Shown: in pieces, positions 35,021-44,803 of the stretch | Position numbering within the stretch: position 1 is the stretch's first letter | How the letters are laid out: each line of letters begins with the position of its first letter | Assembly: GCA_032622095.1 (NCBI GenBank) | Contig: CP136063.1 | Coordinates: 87,335,980-87,399,979, forward strand | DNA: 64,000 bases | From: Siphonodentalium dalli | Lineage: Eukaryota; Mollusca; Scaphopoda; Gadilida; Siphonodentaliidae | Direction: 5' to 3' | Made by a program: the position numbers and the translations under genes | Notes under the pieces: model-generated | Told to the model about the DNA's origin: nothing | Databases searched by the model: none | Seen by the model: only the letters and a program-made list of their open reading frames with translations

Positions 35021-35429
35021 CAGTGTGAATATACTATAAGTTTCCCAAAGTTGGTATTTTGTTACACGGTTCGCTGAAACTGGTAATTTGTTAGTCATGC
35101 AGGTTGTGAAAATATATCGTTTGGTTGATTAGAATGTTGTCTGTCATTTGGTCCAATCAATTTTGATACTATAATGCATGGTTGACATAAAATTGACAGA
35201 TATTTATGTAATCGATGCCGGTAGTTTGGTTATATAATGACATCATCGTCTCAAGCTGATTCAACCAAACGACACTATATTTTGTCACATCAACTAGACC
35301 AGATTTGCCCAAACTGCAATTGCAGCATGGGTAACAAATTTCCAGGTTTGAGAACCTGGGTGAATTAGTATCCAAATGGAATGAAAATTTTGATTCTGGG
35401 AACAATCATATACAGGTATAAAACTTTGC

Positions 35430-35875
35430 TGTTAACATGCGGACAACACAATAATCGACATCTAAGCAGATCTAAGTCGAAAAAAAGTCATAACTCCTCA
35501 GAAATGGTCGGTCCGAACCCAAATACGAACTTGACCTGCATTTCCATGTGACTAATGCACATAAACTAAAATTGAAAGCTATCGTTAATCATAACGTGAG
35601 ACCGGACAACAAAATAATCAGCTCTTTCTAAGTCGAAAAGGGGCATAACTCATGCAAAAATGGTCGGACCGGATCCAGATCCAAAAACTTGATCGGGACA
35701 TACCAAGTTTCATCAGAATCTGTCAAATACTTTTAAAGTTATCATCCGAACAACAAATGTTTCGGACGGACACGCAGACGTCCCGAAACACAGACGGACG
35801 CATGCATGCACGGACGGACTGACACCGATCATTTCTATAGTCTCCCGAAAAAAAAAATCGGGACACAATAAATAG
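35430..35875 (-). mobile_element. Helentron-like element (GTGTCCCGATTTTTT family), inverted
   Basis: Head at the right on the minus strand: hairpin TGTCCCGATTTTT / AAATCGGGA.., then a GTCCGTCCGTGC / GCGTCCGTCTG stretch, then two diverged units (ATAACTC...AAAATGGTCGG..CGG at 35490 and 35645). Only about 450 bp; the tail is not clear. Confidence 0.6.
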
Positions 35876-35949
35876 TCCGCATATTTTGGTGAACGAGGGT
35901 TGTGTGCCGCCGGGTGTTATGTGGTTAATTTCGATATGGTCTGTACTGT

Positions 35950-36180
35950 CAGTATATTATTATCAATGGGAGGGGAGCAGCTCCATCTCTTATAGTTGTG
36001 AATTATGATGCATTATGGGGTAAATCTGAGAATCCCTGTTATACTTTGTGGACACTCCGAAGCCACAGCTATTCCGTATTCCGGTAGAATATATATATTT
36101 TTGTTTCATCTTCCAATTATACTATGGAATATGTTGTATATAATGTGATCTGGGCATTCGAAAATTAAGTGGGCCTTTCA
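35950..36180 (+). mobile_element. 3' remnant of the AAAGGCCCACTT MITE
   Basis: Ends TTCGAAAATTAAGTGGGCCTTT at 36178 and contains TATTATCAATGG.AGGGGA as in the full copy at 39676. The 5' terminus is missing. Confidence 0.6.
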
Positions 36181-37917
36181 TTTTGGAAGATAAACAAATA
36201 TAAGTTGGGCAACTAGCATCCCTCTACTAGTATGATCTAGTATATATTACGTGGTTTGACAAAATAAAATACACTAAACTTCAGTGCTCATCATGTCGAG
36301 AGATGATCGAAGAAATTGTGGAAAATGTGTTAAATTATTGCCGAAACTTCTTTATACTAATTATGCATTTGAAATACTATGAATAAGATCACACAGCAAA
36401 CCTTTCTGGTCCCCATATTTATAACCGAGAGAAAGAAAATAATTATGCACAACAAAGTATACTCGTTCAGATTATTGGTCGTTCATATACCATGTTGCGT
36501 CGTATATACTTTTCGTCATCGTCTCCATGTGACCACGACCCAGGAGTGGATATAAATATTTTCTTTACTCAATACGCATTGAACGATGAGTAGGCTATAT
36601 ATTTAGTTTCCCTCACACCCAAAATCGGGTTGGATAAAATGTTACACAACAGGCAATCAAACGTTGTTTTCACACAGCATCTATATCTATATATATACGT
36701 TGTGTAAAATGTTACATGACAGGTTTTTTTAAATACCATGCATTTACACAACGTTGCATATAAGATGTACTACCAAAGGTTGTTTGTTACTTACATAACT
36801 TTTGTTTGAATATCTATTTAACGTGTTATAACTTTAAGGGAGTGCAAGTTGGTATTTTAATGATTTTGTTATTTGTAGGCCGCCAAATGAAAAATAAAAA
36901 AAGACCCATTGGATGCTGAGTTTCAGTTATCGTACAGTACTAGTGCAGTCCTGAATGGAGCTTTCCGTCAGAGTTGGGAATTTATTATGCATGTTGGGGC
37001 AGTTAGAAATTCAAAGATGGGCGCTACACCCCCCCCCCGCCCCACAAACAAAGACTACATAACCATCTCACACATTGTCAATGTTATATACACATATTTT
37101 TGTGTGAAATATAAGGTGCCTAATATGATAATACGATGTCGAGTTGTGCTTTATACATAATATTTTGTTGATGAGCACTATCTTTGGATCTGAAACTCAA
37201 TCATGCATATCATATTTATATATAATTATCTCTATATAAAGCAGCAGCCCCAATTCTGGGGTAATTAGTAACTGGAAAGTAGTGGTTGCACAACAAACTG
37301 AACATTGTCATGTTGGTTACAAAGACAGGAGCTTGGAACTTCATCAGATACCCACCAAAGTCATATCTGCATGCCCACCCGTTATTAACTTAGAAACGCA
37401 ACTACTCAGTCTCCAGTTGGCCTGTTGATGCCTTTTAAAGGCAGGACCCAGGAGTTCTAAAACGATAAACCGGACAGACCAACTGGAGGCTGAGTATTAG
37501 CTAGCCACCCCTGCGATACACCATCTCCATTCCCTACATGATATATGTGGAGGATGAAAATCGTATATATATCACAATGGTAGTAAGAGATGACTTTGAG
37601 GGTCTTTTTGATGTGCCAAGCTCCTGTGGTTATACATTTCCTCTAAGTACTCATGCAACGGTGACCTAATGTTTGAAGCGATACTGGATCTAATTCAAGA
37701 TATCTCAAAATTTTACCCCATGCATGCCAGTTATCATTTCTGCTTCTCAAGCTCATTCGATCCTGTTTGAGGTATGTGGGAGGGTGAAAAGCGATATCTT
37801 GGCAATATATACACCTTCTCAATGCATTTTGTTCACTTTCAATTGTCTGACCATTTATGATCTATATTAATACCCCAGTGTTACTAATGACATTTGGGAA
37901 ATGAGGTGAGCACTTTA
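36181..37917. other. Intergenic; one palindrome
   Basis: No gene recognised. A palindrome at 37408-37487 pairs CTCAGTCTCCAGTTGG.CTGT with ACAGACCAACTGGAGGCTGAG around AAGGCAGGACC. The frame at 36909-37160 is interrupted by a C-run and is not a known protein. Confidence 0.4.
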
Positions 37918-37926
37918 CGTACGCCT

Positions 37927-38040
37927 TAGGTCATGCCAATGATGCCATGAATCTCTACTACAGCTGACGCCCGTGCCGTACGGGCGTCGGGTACGGGCGT
38001 CAGCTGAAGTAGAGATTCATGGCATCATTGGCATGATCTA
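37927..38040. mobile_element. Minimal Mutator-like element, 114 bp, perfect 9-bp duplication
   Basis: Begins TAGGTCATGCC and ends GGCATGATCTA, with ATGCCATGAATCTCTACTAC mirrored by GTAGAGATTCATGGCAT near the centre; flanked on both sides by CGTACGCCT (37918-37926, 38041-38049). It consists of the two terminal repeats joined almost tail to tail through a GC-rich core (GACGCCCGTGCCGTACGGGC). Same termini as the 500-bp copies. Confidence 0.85.
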
Positions 38041-38191
38041 CGTACGCCTGTCCAATATGTGTTTGTAAACATATGCCTTGTGAATATATTGGCCTACGGT
38101 ATGTATTGTGACAACGATATGTTTAACCTTATCTAACCAAATGCAATGTCGGAAAATCAACCACCAGACGTAACATTATTCTGGAATGTCT

Positions 38192-38197
38192 TTTATT
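38192..38197 (-). terminator. Polyadenylation signal AATAAA (COMMD10)
   Basis: AATAAA on the minus strand, 59 bp after the COMMD10 stop codon. No A-run follows, so nothing suggests an integrated polyadenylated cDNA. Confidence 0.75.
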
Positions 38198-38255
38198 CAC
38201 TGGTAATTTAAGCTATATAATTAAATTTTAATGTAATTATTAATTTATAACCACA

Positions 38256-38852
38256 TCACGTCAAAGAATCCAGTTGTTTTTGTATTGTTTCGAGTTGGTT
38301 GTAGAAACTGTATAGCTCGTCATGTGTAAATTCCATTCTAAGTCTGTCTTTTGTGTCTGAATTTTGATTCTTTAACAGAAACTCGAACATCACGTTCGGT
38401 ATTTTAAGTTTTGACGCTGTTTTCTGAGCCATCTGCAGGTTCAGTCTCCAGTTGACAGAATCTAGCTGCTTTGGGGCAGTCGACCTATGTCTGAATTTCT
38501 GAATTATTTCCCTGGCACCAGAGGTCCATGCATCAACCAAAATTTGCACTTTTTGTTCAACTATATCTAGCTGAGTAAGTTGTTGGTTGAGTATATTAGG
38601 TTTGGCAGTATGATATGCGGCTTGTTGCATGAAGAATTCCAGTGTTCCCAACACCAACTCCAAATCGGCAGAGCTCAGACCGAGTGCACCTTCCAATTTC
38701 TCTTCCTCGTCTGCGCTGAACGCTCGCTCATCGTCCAGATGAAGCTTTTGTATAATTCGAGAAACAATGCGGGTCAATTTCGCGTCATCTAGTCCGTTTA
38801 TCAACTCAACTGCCCGTTTTATGTTGGGAGTTGACGAAAACATCAACGCCAT
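38256..38852 (-). CDS. COMMD10: COMM domain-containing protein 10
   Basis: Complete 198-residue protein (human is about 202). COMMD10 is one of ten COMM-domain proteins that form a hetero-decameric ring within the CCC/Commander complex, which works with retriever and WASH in endosomal recycling; it also affects NF-kB and copper-linked traffic in mammals. The N-terminal helical part (1-125) has 'IKRAVELINGLDDAKLTRIV' and 'RIIQKLHLD..AFS.DEEEKLEGALGL', and 'LEFFMQQAAYHTAKPNILNQ'. The COMM domain (about 129-197) has LDSVNWRLNLQMAQ with the conserved Trp, and ends YNQLETIQKQLDSLT, almost identical to the vertebrate end. ATG at 38852 has a good context (ACAAACATGG); a frame extension upstream starts only with GTG. 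There are no introns, whereas the mammalian gene has several. The reading frame is intact and has its own polyadenylation signal. Confidence 0.96.
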   Translation of the reverse strand: MALMFSSTPNIKRAVELINGLDDAKLTRIVSRIIQKLHLDDERAFSADEEEKLEGALGLSSADLELVLGTLEFFMQQAAYHTAKPNILNQQLTQLDIVEQKVQILVDAWTSGAREIIQKFRHRSTAPKQLDSVNWRLNLQMAQKTASKLKIPNVMFEFLLKNQNSDTKDRLRMEFTHDELYSFYNQLETIQKQLDSLT

Positions 38853-39031
38853 GTTTGTGGAATGAGATAACAAATGCACGTGACTTTGTATTTCCTGTTT
38901 ACAATGTGGGTCAAAGTTCTATGTGCATGACCTTAGAACTACGTCGACCAATAGAATCGATTTCATTCATTCTTTCGCTGACTATTTGAAGGTATTTTGG
39001 GCGTGAATTCGCTAAAATTAGGTTGAATCCA

Positions 39032-39053
39032 TTTCCCGCCAGATGAACACGTG
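39032..39053 (-). promoter_or_regulatory. Candidate COMMD10 promoter: E2F-like site and E-box
   Basis: About 180-200 bp upstream of the COMMD10 ATG, the minus strand reads GGCGGGAAA (E2F-type, 39032-39040) beside CACGTG (E-box, 39048-39053). Motif matches only; no TATA box was identified. Confidence 0.3.
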
Positions 39054-39116
39054 TCTTGATTCCCGCGCTTAATGATCCTTTAGAACCGGTCACTGGATCG
39101 CCATTCTCTTCGGCTA

Positions 39117-39160
39117 AATATTATCTGGGACTAATATATTATTAGACCCAGATATTATCA
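39117..39160. repeat. Near-perfect palindrome upstream of COMMD10
   Basis: AATATTATCTGGGACTAATA is mirrored by TATTAGACCCAGATATTAT with few mismatches. Probably a small hairpin repeat; it lies 265 bp before the COMMD10 start. Confidence 0.6.
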
Positions 39161-39675
39161 TCTATATCGAAAGTGGTATCTGTGATATAAAAGACATGTA
39201 TTTCAGAACTGCAATGCACGTACATCGGCATAGCGGACATAGCGACAACGCCGACAAGGCCAGCAACCCTTCACCCTTTATTTGGAAATTCAATTGAGAA
39301 CGAAAGGTCCGTGGACGGATGTTGGAAGTTTCAATCATGATATGGCTACTGTAATTGTTTTTTTGTAATATTTAAAGATATATTAAGGATTTCAGGTCAA
39401 ATTTTACGAAACCTATTTTGAATTTTATTTAGATTCTATTGTATAACATATAATTGATCATAATTAGCTTCGAGTCAGAAGTTCCATGCACGTGAAAGAC
39501 AAAAGATATTCGACTTTCGGTTTAAAAACAACAAATTTCATTGTAAATACTGGTTGGAATATCTATTATCAAACTACCTGTAAAATATCTTAACAAATTG
39601 AACCCACTTTTGTCTGATATAGGTCGATAATATCGGCTAGTTTGTTGTATATAATTATGATGTTGATTTTTTTTA

Positions 39676-40179
39676 TCCACTTAATTTCCGAGTCACCGAT
39701 TATTTTGTGTATAGTGCCTTGCTATACGGTTTTAATAACAATATGTGCCATAAAATATGATTAAAATACTATAATTTATCACATATGAAACGTTTATGTC
39801 TCAGAAGATGCCCATTGAGAAATAAAAAACAGATGAATTCATAGAAAGATTTCCCCTGTTATGGCTCCCAGAATGCAACATTCAATTCAAACTAAAAATG
39901 TATTATCAATGGAAGGGGAATTACTCTATCTTTAAGATATAGAGTTATTCCCACTCAATTGAAAATAATACACTTTGCACTACAATTCAGATGAAACTTG
40001 AGCACACAAACACGTCTGTAGCTCAATAAAAACAACAAGTTCACAGTTTATTACACCGCATAAGTTGATAATACAATGTTTTGGGGCTTCCTCTTTGAAA
40101 TATTATATAATATGGCATATATTTTATACACTGTATATATGTATGTGATTCTGGGGGTTCGAAAATTAAGTGGGCCTTT
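39676..40179 (-). mobile_element. MITE with AAAGGCCCACTT termini, inverted copy
   Basis: Right end TTCGAAAATTAAGTGGGCCTTT and left end CCACTTAATTTCCGAGTCA correspond to the copy at 23839 in reverse. Shared internal words include GAGGAAGC.CCAAAACATT, GGCATCTTCTGAGACA and AACTCTATAT.TTAAAGATAGAG (a hairpin). Confidence 0.75.
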
Positions 40180-42440
40180 AAAAAACATTTCTTTTATGTT
40201 TATAAAGCTATAGTTTATATGTCCCATTTTGGTTTTCAATATACCTTTCAGTGAAACAGGGTGAACAGGTATGTCAAATTATATTCTGTGTTGTGACTAT
40301 ACATGTATATATATATATACAAAGTATACTGATGACAAGTTTCTCCCGCTCATGACATAATTATGTCTGTACATGAGCCGCTCCCAACTGGACACAGTAT
40401 GGATAAAATGATTAACACATTCGGTTGGAAACTGATATCTATATATATAATTATGTTGCTGTCTGGAACCCTGAATACATTTGTAACGACCTTTAAATTG
40501 AAATTTAATTGTTCGTAAAAATCGACATGCCCTCTTCAGAATTATTCATTTGTCTTATTTTGAGTCTGAATTTCTCATTTCAAAGACAAACAGCGGCTGC
40601 CGGAATCTCCGAGTATAAGGGGTTTTTTTTTGGAGAGAGTGGGGAGATAACTTAGTTTTTCTTCCCATGGGTGGGTGGGGGTCGTGCATGCATGCGGTCG
40701 AAAATATTGTGGGAAGATAATAATATCGTTCGGAACCGGCGGAAAAGTATGTGGTGTCAACACAGGCGTACTATAATATGATACAGACGTCTAAATGTCG
40801 CGTGTATCCAGGATATAAAGATTAGTGTAACTCAACCGAGGGCACGAGTACTCTATGTGGGTCGGCCGGGAGTATATAGCCTATATATATACTCCGCCGG
40901 GAAAATTGTGAAAAATGGGTTCAATTTTATGCATACATGCATGTATTAGATGTTTTTTTGCAATCAAAATTGGAGGCGAAATATAGATTAAAAATTTGAC
41001 GATATTATAATACTATTATATACACCCTATATATGTAAATGGTATCCATAATTGTGAAAAAGCGGAGGGCGTATAGGCCATACGTGCCCATTGTGCCCCC
41101 ACCCCTGCTCAGCCGCCTCTGAAGACAATCATTTGAAATTTTACCAAACGTGAAACGAACGGGTGGCCATGGGCCTGATTTTATTTTTCTAAATGCTGGA
41201 AATCTTGGATTAAAAATAGAGAGGTTTCAATGTCAAGGGCTAGGTGCAAATGTAAGATTTTACGTTGTAAATTAATTATACTGACCTTGACCTTTGTCCT
41301 CTTAACACGGATATATAGAAAATTGCCAACAATGTTTTTTTTAATCAGTGGACTCTATATCACCAAGGATATGTCAACTGGCATATATACGAATTAAAAA
41401 TCTCCGTAGGCCTAAAGTATATTCATTAATGAGTTTTTAGTACCGCTGTGCTACGACCCGCACCCCCCACCCCCGCAGAAAAAAAAACTATCTTTGGTGA
41501 CAAGGAAGCATGTTTTTTTCTTGGCAAAGGCATGCATTACAGTTCAGAATGTTTTTTTGGGGGGGGGGATTCTTCAAAATTGCCTAGTTTACCCCCCGCC
41601 CGCCTGATTTTTGTGTTTACTTCAATATCTAATGGTCAGTTAATCTCATTTTATCATTCAATATGACTACATGTATGCGACTAAGAAAAACTATCATTTG
41701 GTGACAAGGAAGCACGTATTTTCTGCGAAAGAGGCAATAATTAAAGTTCGGAAAACTTCATTGAATACACGTAATTTAAAAAAAAAAACATTCTCAATTG
41801 TTTTAAATGCCTCTGCCAATGATATTTTTTCTAAGTCACATAGACATATTGAATGATAAAACGAGACTACCTGACCACTACATGTTAATGTAATAACAAT
41901 TCAGGCGGGGAATGATAATGGCGGGGGGGGGGGGGGGGTAACATAGGTTATGTGACTTATGTCCCCCCCCCCCGTATAGGGGGAGATGCACAAGGGGAGA
42001 TCACTTCCTTCGAGTCGACACGTCCCCGAGTTATTGTAGGGGAGACCCGGACAAAGCGGGACACCAAATGTTTTCAAGGAATTTTAGATAGAGTTTTCGC
42101 CTGAAAAAAAAACCTGGAAAGCCGTTGATTGGTATACAATTCATCGGCGCATATCACCGAGTGGTCATTGATATCAAACAACATCTCGGTATGTCCTTTT
42201 TGGAACCTCTTGTTTTGTCCCACTTTGCCCTTTAATTGTAGCCCAATTGTATAGGAATGACAGTATACGTATAATTCGGCACTTTATGGGTTCATTTCCT
42301 GGGATTGGCTTTGCAGAGAAAAAGAACAATTTAGTGATATCAGCTAGCGATTGACAAGCCCATGGGCCACGGATGCCCGATAATAAGTTAAAAGGAAGGT
42401 AATTAAGGTAGGGCATCAAGGTTGGCCAGTATAATTATGA
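40180..42440. other. Intergenic between COMMD10 and SLC12; nothing coding
   Basis: AT-rich with several G or C runs (41562, 41924-41939, 41964-41973). A diverged duplication places 'AACTATC.TTTGGTGACAAGGAAGCA' at 41488 and again at 41689. No gene recognised. Confidence 0.4.
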
Positions 42441-42512
42441 CAGTGTATTTATCACAGTCAAAATTTTGGGCGCGTTTTGAGATTTATGGGCTTTATTACC
42501 AATTCCTTAATA

Positions 42513-42560
42513 ATGGCGCTGTTGTCAACAAAGCCGATTTTGACACAGGTTGGCGGTTGA
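42513..42560 (+). promoter_or_regulatory. Possible upstream ORF before SLC12 start
   Basis: An ATG in good context (TAATGGCG) opens a 15-codon frame (MALLSTKPILTQVGG) ending at TGA 42558-42560, 31 bp before the main ATG. If this sequence is in the mature 5' leader it could damp translation. A pyrimidine-rich TATCTTTGTTTTTGCAG ending at 42587 might instead be a splice acceptor that removes it. Confidence 0.3.
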
Positions 42561-42591
42561 GAAAAGAAAATATCTTTGTTTTTGCAGAAAA

Positions 42592-42957
42592 ATGAATTCG
42601 ACAACGGATATTGTAGATGAGACACAGCTGGACGAGAAAATTGGAAGAAGATTTCAGGTTAACAGAGTTGTGTTTGCAGGTGACAAACACGTGGATAGCG
42701 AAGATAACAGCTCGCACACACAATCGCCAGTTCACGACAGTGGAAGTGTTGATTTTGACAACGAATCTGCACACAACACTATTTTATCTGTCGGATCTAA
42801 TGATTCCTACAACACCAACTCAAAAACTCATGAACATCTTAAAACCTTCGGGAAATATACACACGAAGCACTGCCGCATGCGGATCATTACAGGAATCTT
42901 TTGTCTGCAACTACCGCTCTCCGAACACGGCCAACGTTGGAAGAACTGCACGAAAAG
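42592..42957 (+). CDS. SLC12A2: Na-K-2Cl cotransporter (SLC12A1/2-like), first coding exon
   Basis: 122 codons of the cytoplasmic N-terminus of a cation-chloride cotransporter, a plasma-membrane carrier for Na+, K+ and 2 Cl-. RFQV at residues 20-23 is the RF-x-V docking motif for SPAK/OSR1 kinases, here close to the start. Residues 71-101 (DSYNTNSKTHEHLKTFGKYT then HEALPHADHYRN) match the regulatory block of NKCC1 with its activating threonines; T85 and T90 correspond to the TFG..T pair. The exon ends RPTLEELHEK before GTGAGC, phase 0, at the same place as human SLC12A2 exon 1. An in-frame TGA at 42541 and no earlier ATG fix the start. The ancestral invertebrate gene may be equally related to SLC12A1, A2 and A3, so the symbol is approximate. 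No transmembrane exons are in the window. Confidence 0.92.
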
Positions 42958-43130
42958 GTGAGCTCTCGCTTTTGGTGAAATTCCTAAATTGGCACTAGCA
43001 TTACTCAGGCATTTATATTAGTATACCCATTTATAAATTTGATTAAAACCAGGGACGCTGGAAGCACCAAAAGGCAAGGTGGCAAACCAGTCAGGTGGGC
43101 ACTGGACTCCCCTGGATCAGGGCAAGGTGG

Positions 43131-43151
43131 GGGGGGGGGGGGGGGGGGGGG
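43131..43151 (+). repeat. Poly-G run of about 20
   Basis: An uninterrupted G homopolymer in an AT-rich setting, capable of G-quadruplex formation. Others of 9-17 bases are at 24488, 41924, 57603 (C) and 60347 (C). Confidence 0.9.
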
Positions 43152-44095
43152 CAAGCGTCCCATAAACCCCTTCTCTGGATTCCCTGATTAAAACCTTATG
43201 TTTGTGACTTTATGTCCAGTAACTGTGCATGATCATAACCTCCTTGTGTTTTATTTTGAGATTACTGGTATCTTGATGAGTGTTTTGAAAGTTGTTATTA
43301 ACAATTTTAAGTTAACTTGGTGGGGGTTGTCTGGAAAAAAAAGTTATTGCAATTCACTACCACATTCTGACATTATTGTTATGACATTTTGTTCAAGATA
43401 AACATTGGAGACAACACAGATCAACTTTGAATTTGGATATGGTCCGATGAGTTTAGAAATATGCAATATCTACATGTACTAGTAGCTTTACATACTTTTG
43501 TCCACTTTTAATACCTATTGTAAAATGCAAATTATGAACTGCATATACTTGTACTGGTATGCTAGGTGACTGTGGGAATGTCACCTGTGTTATGCAGGTC
43601 ATATTAACCCTTGTTCATTGAATAGTTAGTATATGTAAATTTATTATAACAGGCCAATTTACGGGTACGGTACCACTAAAAATAAGCATGCCAATTTGTA
43701 TTTAATTATACAGGATATAATAATTAGTCCTTCTGTATTGATGAGATCTCTTGAAATTATTGTTGGAACTCAAAATTTAATTGTCAAATCTGCCTAAATT
43801 TTTTTTTTTACAACTTAGTTTACTTTGTACATATATAGGCACATAATGTGTCCACAGAAATATTTGGAGAAAAAATTAAATAGATTTCCTTGAAAAACTT
43901 GAAATAAACTTTAGGGTAGGGGTTTAAAATATGGTCAGTAGGGAAACCCAAACCACAAATATTGTTTTCTTCGGCCTAATGAATAATGTTCGGATTTGTC
44001 CATTTGGTTCTAGACAGTCATTCCACTTGGAGCCTCTATATCTGAATAGTATTCATATCCCAGAAGTTTATAACTTTAAAATATTACAAGTCTGT

Positions 44096-44232
44096 TGGAA
44101 CACATTGAGCAATGAGGGTGTTAATATCAATCTCAGAAAAAAACTATCAAACAGTAGGCCTACATGTATGTAACACATTGAGTAATGAGGGTGTTAATAT
44201 CAATCTCCGAAAAAACTATCAAACAGTAGGCC
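44096..44232. repeat. Tandem duplication, ~75 bp, two copies
   Basis: 'AACACATTGAG.AATGAGGGTG..' through '..CAAACAGTAGGCCTA' occurs at 44099 and again at 44173 with very few differences; a recent duplication. Confidence 0.9.
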
Positions 44233-44296
44233 TATCAAAGAAAATAAATTTACGCCTACCGGTATGTGATTTATGAGTGAAAAGTAGGGTTTGCAC

Positions 44297-44794
44297 TAGA
44301 TCATGCCATGAATCTCTACTCTGGCTAATGTCCATAGAGATCATATTTCACCAATACAAAACCTTGGAACTTTTTGGAGTTTTGACAGGGTCCTTATAAA
44401 GTTGAAAAATTAACGCGGGGAATATATATGTCTTAGTTATTATCTGTTCCTTGTAGGTGTAGGTACCAACTCAAAATTTCACAATTTAAGTTAATTTGTG
44501 AGCGATGTTTAGTTGCGTTGCTTTCAATTATGGAATTTTTCCTGGGTAGTTAATTCAATGTTTTTTTGCTATATCGGCTCACAAAAGTCACAGAAAAACA
44601 TGTAATTTGGAGTTGGGACATTCACCTACAGTGAAGTACATTATTAAGGAACAGATAATAAGTAATAGATATATTCCCCGCATTAATTTTCGACTTATAA
44701 GGTTTCCTGTCAAACTTCAAAAAGTTCCAACGTTTTGTACTGTTGAATATGATCTCAACGGGTTAGCCAGAGTAGAGATTCATGGCATGATCTA
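44297..44794. mobile_element. Mutator-like MITE with perfect 9-bp duplication
   Basis: Same family as 29007: begins TAGATCATGCCATGAATCTC, ends GAGATTCATGGCATGATCTA. GGTTTGCAC is duplicated on both sides (44288-44296, 44795-44803). 498 bp, no transposase. Confidence 0.87.
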
Positions 44795-44803
44795 GGTTTG
44801 CAC

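Noticed and set aside
38256-38852. COMMD10 as a processed pseudogene
   Set aside because: Frame fully intact, conserved ends, own AATAAA, no A-tail or target duplication seen. Intronless but most likely functional.
42550-42591. Longer SLC12 N-terminus starting at 42550
   Set aside because: The extension would start with TTG and reads through a likely polypyrimidine/AG acceptor; the first ATG in frame is 42592.
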